DNA of 9,150 nucleotides, taken from Candidatus Babeliales bacterium (GTDB lineage Bacteria > Babelota > Babeliae > Babelales > JANWKD01). Positions 5,901-9,150 of this stretch are shown here, one piece after another. The stretch is taken from contig JANWKD010000006.1 of NCBI GenBank assembly GCA_025451595.1, forward strand, positions 1 through 9,150. Direction: 5' to 3'. The notes beneath the pieces were generated by a model, which ran no database searches, was not told where the DNA came from, and worked only from the letters and a program-made list of their open reading frames with translations. Numbering within the stretch: position 1 is the first letter of the stretch; each line of letters begins with the position of its first letter. The position numbers were made by a program, and so were the translations under genes.

Positions 5901-6296
5901 TATTCGTCCAAACTTAAAATACCTTGGACCATTTCTACACAACCGGAAGATTATACGAAGTATCACGATTTATATGAACAGCTATTAATTAAAGATACGC
6001 CGCCCGCAAATATCTATACCTATTGGGATTATCGAGAATCACTCTTACAAGCAACACTAGGATATGCAGAAAGTCAGAAAACTCCTAAAAAAGCTACAGA
6101 GGATTTATGGGTAAAACAGTATAATGATATCAAAAAGCTTCTTTGGTTACCACGTTTAGGCGTCTCCATCGATCCCACCCAAAAAGAACTGATGGATAGT
6201 TGGCATATTGATAGCCTAAAAACCCGTCAAGCCCAGCAATTTATGGATCATTTATATAAATTGAAATTAAATCTTCCACAAAATCCATATTATTGA
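2907..6296 (+). CDS. Giant exported protein with about eight degenerate helical FWxxW modules, unknown family
   Basis: This 1129-residue protein belongs to no family I recognise. Residues 1-19 form a Sec-type signal peptide (hydrophobic core YIYFLYLFLI, likely cleavage after LNA), unusual in having no basic residue near its start. No upstream in-frame ATG exists before a stop at 2880, so ATG 2907 with AAGGA at 2898-2902 is the only reasonable start. The rest is Lys/Gln/Asp-rich, predicted mostly helical and modular. A core of aromatic Y-x-x-(A)Y, a GG turn and FWxxW recurs with its tryptophan at residues 112, 250, about 387 (MFNHW), 520, 655, 765, 893 and 1040, spaced 110-147 residues. Modules often close with (F/Y)xxW(I/L)xxL, for example EWIDQL. 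The only cysteines seen are C783 and C831, both in module 6. There is no later membrane segment or obvious anchor. The next gene encodes a paralogue. The likely location is periplasm, surface or outside the cell. Confidence 0.85.
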   Translation: MPPYIYFLYLFLITTPLNASFLESIKIVTLTLNDLAEAFQGKRSIAHLEKTPEQTKQESAQEIIEQLKNLITTFKKNIAQNITPNKQEIDYYNKRYAQYLIDGFKDNQSEFWYYGANAYYFFKTYQNFTLPQITQATNSPNDQTSLEDLTFFFEGYQRLLNTGKTEIPDSYETFAKNYKNWLDTLQKPAKTTFAERQKEKREQALAQMNSFVKQFRLNPETAADDIIKYTTAIYTFELNGGRPSAEFIFWNSWGFLSHILKKYTGVPIEKIAIETHLLPDKAIEILQKDLNDFLLQKSIGSHELGGLTKFTELQKKFQLFINNLKNELKEPEDKQLLIRTGEQNKLDKIITQLRQTPQVTQQLYDDYINAYSLYRKNGGDNLEYEMFNHWILLSLLMTKNKGKSLDDIEIDTISNQQDPLNYLKQLVSDYQSLQSAATTAFWMQPFDELLTSAQAWLQDLQTSSAEPTQTERDQAQTTIQQLIDTQLKKGTVTAQIIDDYQKAYTSFIRYGGTNDTFKFWSYWLLLTSLMQTHKDQSVEEIALARGKKEDTLIPALKKLLSSYTSLQTIAVPSQMTQEQFNSTATQFGEWIDQLEKNQKIKRTVDQKKEALDESIAQFQSRDTEYITISELVSFLTTYQEYKKIASTVSNTYQFWSTWAEAYLKIKSKVDNLAELQRLEAAIDSWKDKPEIPVSALQSLESNFKAYYAQEKATHLQSVEKQLKSIIKTKFKIENPKLEDLDIELYKQQLDLYKKLAGDNEIYDTWSYWIELSQRATYLLGKRCSTMDNVSLPEQTTIKQQVQTVINNLKTLQEKLPQAQNIPSLLNQLQTCFQFGKQDDPINATINTLSALIPSVSKDNAAAIDNYLQTYKQYKTASTGKTVDEASNKKLTYWYAYALLMRDTIAAKQYDLQSIASRWFNSIDKTNEVITQYEQDLAFFDTQKEAALDPNIGTLANGMFSGLKNNLANRLNDLKRQQQMLTLIKGPFQRDVTETSGRVYSSKLKIPWTISTQPEDYTKYHDLYEQLLIKDTPPANIYTYWDYRESLLQATLGYAESQKTPKKATEDLWVKQYNDIKKLLWLPRLGVSIDPTQKELMDSWHIDSLKTRQAQQFMDHLYKLKLNLPQNPYY
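3200..6100 (+). repeat. Tandem protein modules in the first giant gene (8 copies, period about 330-440 bp)
   Basis: The module is diverged at DNA level and is seen mainly in translation. Cores include ELNGGRPSAEFIFWNSW, YRKNGGDNLEYEMFNHW, RYGGTNDTFKFWSYW, SNTYQFWSTW and AGDNEIYDTWSYW. Later modules decay (LTYWYAY, YTYWDYR). Between cores come a hydrophobic-plus-Ile segment (such as SVEEIAL), a helix with Y-x-x-L (SSYTSLQ) and a closing W motif. The boundaries given are approximate. Confidence 0.75.
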
Positions 6297-6322
6297 CTTA
6301 TTGATATTAATAGGAATAAAAT
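6293..6322 (+). promoter_or_regulatory. Candidate sigma70 promoter for the second giant gene
   Basis: TTGACT (6293-6298, overlapping the upstream stop codon) and TAAAAT (6317-6322) are separated by 18 nt, each matching consensus at five of six positions. Transcription would start near 6329 and give a leader of about 60 nt. No terminator separates the two giant genes, so read-through from the first gene is also possible. Confidence 0.5.
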
Positions 6323-6331
6323 AAAAGTAAG

Positions 6332-6352
6332 GATCTACAAATTTATTAGATC
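6332..6352 (+). promoter_or_regulatory. Small inverted repeat in the leader of the second giant gene
   Basis: GATCTA and TAGATC are perfect 6-bp arms around a 9-nt AT-rich loop, lying just after the predicted transcription start. It could be an operator or a weak leader hairpin. No regulator is encoded nearby to support either reading. Confidence 0.3.
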
Positions 6353-6387
6353 TCAAGAATTACCATGATATTAAAAAAGGGAATAGC

Positions 6388-9150
6388 ATGAAAAAGCAAT
6401 TTATTCTGGTTTTAAGCAGTATCCTCCTTTTAGGAACAATAAGCAATTATGCAACTTTTACCCAAGATTTGGATAAGCTAAGTGAAACTCTTAATAACTT
6501 GGCTATTTCATTTAAACCAAAACAAGATCAAGTTAAAGAAACTGAACAAAAACTTGATCAATTTATTGCTGATAATTTTGTTTCTGTACCAAATACAATC
6601 GATAAACAACTTTATGATCAATATTCAGCGCTTAATTCACTGCTATCCTATTTAACCGCTTTCAATCCAAATGAAAAATATAAATTTTGGAATGCTTGGC
6701 GTAATTTAACTTATTTTAATACAAAACCATTAATAGCAATTTCTGCCCAGTTTCCTATTCAAGACTCTTTAAAATTAGCAAAAGAATGGTTAACTACTTT
6801 TAATGATTTAAATAAAACATATCAATATGTTCCTAAAGATAAATCTAATGAATTAAGCCAAACATTTAGTTCTTGGATTGATCGACTTGAAGCAGAGCAG
6901 CCTGAAAATAAAGCAAAAAATCTTGCAAATGCGAAAGCAACATTAGATAGTTTAATTGCAGCTTTAAAAACAAAACAGCCTTTAGAAGTTGTAGACGTAC
7001 AACATTTTAATGACAAATATGCCGATTATCTATTTGAAGGTGGCACAGAAAAAAAATATGATGTCTGGTACTACTATTTTGCTTTAAAAAACTTCTTAAC
7101 TCATTACGAGGGAAAACCTCTTGATAATATCACTGCAGCATTAAATAATAAGGACAATAAAGAGACCCTTGATTTATTCAATTATCTATTATCCGAATAT
7201 ACGTCACTACAACCTGAAATAGATACAGCCGGAATTAGTCAACAAGAATATGCCAAATTAAAAACTGATTTTTCAACATGGATCACCGATCTTCAAAAAA
7301 AACCTGCAAAAACCCCAGAACAAGAGCAGGCTGAAAGACGGGACCAAATAAAACAAACCGCAAAGCAAACAATGGATGGATTGATAACCAATCAATTTAA
7401 AGATGAGCAAAGTCGTAAAAAGACAACATCTAACGAATGGGCATCTTATGTAGCAGCTTATGACACTTTCAACCATCTTGGCGGCACCCTTACAGATCAA
7501 CTGAAGGCTTATTATACCTGGGCTACTATAAAATATGATTTAGATTACTTTAAAGATAAGACTGCAGAAGAAATCGGTCAATTTTTCGTACCAACAAAAA
7601 ATAAAGCTGAAGTAATTGCTTATTTCGAAGATCTATTAAATACATTCAAACCTATTCCATCGACTTTCTTAACTACCGCTGAAAAAGGTGGACTCACTGC
7701 AAAACTTGGCGGTTTTATAGCCAATCTAAAAAAGCCTACGCCAGCAGAAGAAAAAGCGCAACAATTGAGCCAGGCTACACAAGCATTAAATAATTTGATA
7801 AACGATTTTAAAGCATCATTAAAAGACGTAACAACGATAACTTTCGATAACAAGGCTGAATCAGATCAATATCTACAGGCTTATGCCCAATATTATGGTT
7901 CAGAGGGCGCAAAAAATGATCAATTTGACTCCTGGAAAACGTTGATAGATATGTATAGATTAATGTCTAATCTAGAAAATAAAGACATCAATCAGATTAC
8001 TATTCAAGGTATAGAGCCAGGTAATGTTAGAACATATTTAGAAACAGAACTGCCAACCAAATTTGCTAATGTTAGAGCAGAGTTACAAAAATACTTTAGT
8101 CAATCTATTTTAGATACATTTAAACAACAGTATGATCAATGGCTCGCAACAATTGATCCCGCAAAAATGTTGGCGCAAGCAAAAGAACAAAAACGGCAAG
8201 CTGCTCAGCAAGTATTAGAAAATCTAATTAATACTAAACTTAAAACATTTCCAGTAGCAATTGATCCTACATTGGTAACGGATTATAAATCTGCGTACGA
8301 AGAATTTGCTCTCAATGATGGCAAAGATGATACCTTTAAATTCTGGTCAATTTGGCTCTTATTTGAGAACTTAATCAAAAATTATCATGAAAAAGGACCC
8401 GATGTAATTGCACCAATAACTACACCAAATCCATCCGAAGTTATTCAATTTTTAAGCGACCGATTTGATGAATATAAGAGCTTAAAAGGAAAAGTAACCG
8501 TCATTCCAGAAGCAAAGTTTGATGATTATGAAAAGGATTTCGATTTCTATATTAAAGATCTTGAGGAAAGAGAAGAACTCAAGAAAAAATTACCGGAAAT
8601 TGAGCAAGAATTAAAGCAACTTGTTGCAGACGCACGCACTAAAGTTAGCAATAATCAAATGATAGATGAAAGTGCCTTTACAAAGCTATATGATCCCTAT
8701 CGTAGAATAATGGGGTTTAAAGGGAATCTTAATTACGTTTATTTAAACATCTTTATTGATTACTATAATGTTATGATAAACGCGAAGGCTAAAAATCTTA
8801 GTCTTGAGCAAATAATAGAAGAAAATGGTACATATTACAATGAAGAAAACCTTAATATGAAGCTCGCGGACTTCAAAAATAACGAAAACAGTAAAAATGC
8901 TATCATTGAAGAGCTAGGCCAAGAAAATTATAACAAATTTATTGCTGAGTTTGAAAATTGGATCAAAGAAATTACCAAAACGCCAGAACAACGAGCGGAA
9001 GATACTTTAAATTCGCTGATCGCTAAATTTAGAGTAAACACGGCGACAGCTCAAGATTTAGAGCAATATGAACGTACTTTGGGATCTGTCGACCCAAAAA
9101 ACAAAAACTACTTAACATATCGCTTCTGGAAGAATTGGGTTAATGCAAAA
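6388..9150 (+). CDS. Second giant exported FWxxW-module protein, paralogue of the preceding gene (3' end beyond window)
   Basis: The frame is open without a stop from ATG 6388 to the window end, giving 921 visible residues. AAGGGA (6377-6382) precedes the start. Residues 1-22 are a textbook Sec signal peptide (MKK, hydrophobic core, cleavage after NYA), with no lipobox cysteine. The mature N-terminus (LSETLNNLAISFKPKQ) resembles that of the upstream protein (LTLNDLAEAFQGKR). Seven modules follow, beginning at about residues 49, 176, 321, 460, 605, 736 and 873. Core tryptophans are at 101, 227, 378, 516, 653 and 914. Module 6 has lost its tryptophan (NYVYLNIFIDYY). Closing motifs such as FSSWIDRL, FSTWITDL and FENWIKEI recur, often followed by a K-x-P-E-Q-type linker. 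No cysteine codon was seen in the visible part. Function is unknown; it is predicted to be exported, helical and possibly fibrous or scaffold-like. Confidence 0.85.
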   Translation, partial: MKKQFILVLSSILLLGTISNYATFTQDLDKLSETLNNLAISFKPKQDQVKETEQKLDQFIADNFVSVPNTIDKQLYDQYSALNSLLSYLTAFNPNEKYKFWNAWRNLTYFNTKPLIAISAQFPIQDSLKLAKEWLTTFNDLNKTYQYVPKDKSNELSQTFSSWIDRLEAEQPENKAKNLANAKATLDSLIAALKTKQPLEVVDVQHFNDKYADYLFEGGTEKKYDVWYYYFALKNFLTHYEGKPLDNITAALNNKDNKETLDLFNYLLSEYTSLQPEIDTAGISQQEYAKLKTDFSTWITDLQKKPAKTPEQEQAERRDQIKQTAKQTMDGLITNQFKDEQSRKKTTSNEWASYVAAYDTFNHLGGTLTDQLKAYYTWATIKYDLDYFKDKTAEEIGQFFVPTKNKAEVIAYFEDLLNTFKPIPSTFLTTAEKGGLTAKLGGFIANLKKPTPAEEKAQQLSQATQALNNLINDFKASLKDVTTITFDNKAESDQYLQAYAQYYGSEGAKNDQFDSWKTLIDMYRLMSNLENKDINQITIQGIEPGNVRTYLETELPTKFANVRAELQKYFSQSILDTFKQQYDQWLATIDPAKMLAQAKEQKRQAAQQVLENLINTKLKTFPVAIDPTLVTDYKSAYEEFALNDGKDDTFKFWSIWLLFENLIKNYHEKGPDVIAPITTPNPSEVIQFLSDRFDEYKSLKGKVTVIPEAKFDDYEKDFDFYIKDLEEREELKKKLPEIEQELKQLVADARTKVSNNQMIDESAFTKLYDPYRRIMGFKGNLNYVYLNIFIDYYNVMINAKAKNLSLEQIIEENGTYYNEENLNMKLADFKNNENSKNAIIEELGQENYNKFIAEFENWIKEITKTPEQRAEDTLNSLIAKFRVNTATAQDLEQYERTLGSVDPKNKNYLTYRFWKNWVNAK
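6532..9150 (+). repeat. Tandem protein modules in the second giant gene (7 visible, period about 380-435 bp)
   Basis: Module starts fall near 6532, 6913, 7348, 7765, 8200, 8593 and 9004. Each opens with an amphipathic LxxLI helix (LDSLIAAL, MDGLITNQ, LNNLINDF, LENLINTK, LNSLIAKF), then the aromatic/GG/W core, a Y-x-x-L or F-x-x-L helix and a closing W(I/L)xxL. Module 5 shares 22 identical bases with module 4 of the upstream gene (8327-8348 and 4447-4468). The last module is cut by the window edge. Confidence 0.75.

Noticed and set aside
6297..6387. Terminator between the two giant genes
   Set aside because: The only hairpin (GATCTA/TAGATC) is AT-rich and followed by CAAGAA, not a T run.
3105..7853. 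Numerous minus-strand and out-of-frame open frames inside the two giant genes
   Set aside because: All lie within long in-frame coding sequence that shows a consistent repeat pattern, and none has its own start context.

Overview
This is an AT-rich bacterial segment. Short GC-rich, palindrome-rich blocks sit only in the intergenic spacers. All three tRNA genes encode their 3' CCA, and there is one type II secretion/type IV pilus platform gene (GspF/PilC family). This mix, together with very large exported repeat proteins of unknown family, suggests a host-associated, poorly characterised Gram-negative lineage. Candidatus Dependentiae (TM6/Babeliales) is my best guess, but that is inference from general resemblance and not a demonstrated assignment.

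Layout. Positions 2-334 hold the 3' end of an unrecognised, probably membrane-associated protein. It converges on a minus-strand tRNA cluster at 349-852: tRNA-Ser(GCU), then tRNA-Arg(ACG), a hairpin-plus-T-run terminator, and then a separate tRNA-Ser(UGA). Both tRNA-Ser genes have the same architecture in transcription order: a promoter-like -10, a leader of about 115-125 nt containing a copy of a GC-rich repeat, and then the tRNA. From 936 to about 1218 is a spacer with no convincing gene. It carries a candidate plus-strand -10 for a two-gene unit: a DUF167/YggU-family protein (1219-1515) and, 9 nt later, a GspF/PilC-like inner-membrane protein (1525-2712). The spacer 2713-2906 contains two perfect hairpins and one of two copies of a GAACCCCGCACA element.

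The second half (2907-9150) is two consecutive plus-strand genes for giant exported proteins. The first is complete (1129 aa). The second is still open at the window edge (921 codons visible). Both begin with a Sec-type signal peptide and a similar short mature N-terminus. Both are then built from degenerate helical modules of roughly 110-150 aa, each centred on a GG...FWxxW core and closed by a (F/Y)xxW(I/L)xxL motif. They are clearly paralogues of one another. I recognise no named domain in them. A promoter-like TTGACT-18 nt-TAAAAT sequence lies at the end of the first gene and could drive the second.

How it may fit together. GspF indicates a cell-envelope secretion or pilus machine encoded somewhere in this genome, and the two modular proteins are predicted to be exported. 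Whether the machine handles these proteins cannot be decided from this window. The tandem modular family is the most interesting content. No CRISPR array, insertion sequence, integrase or replication origin was seen.
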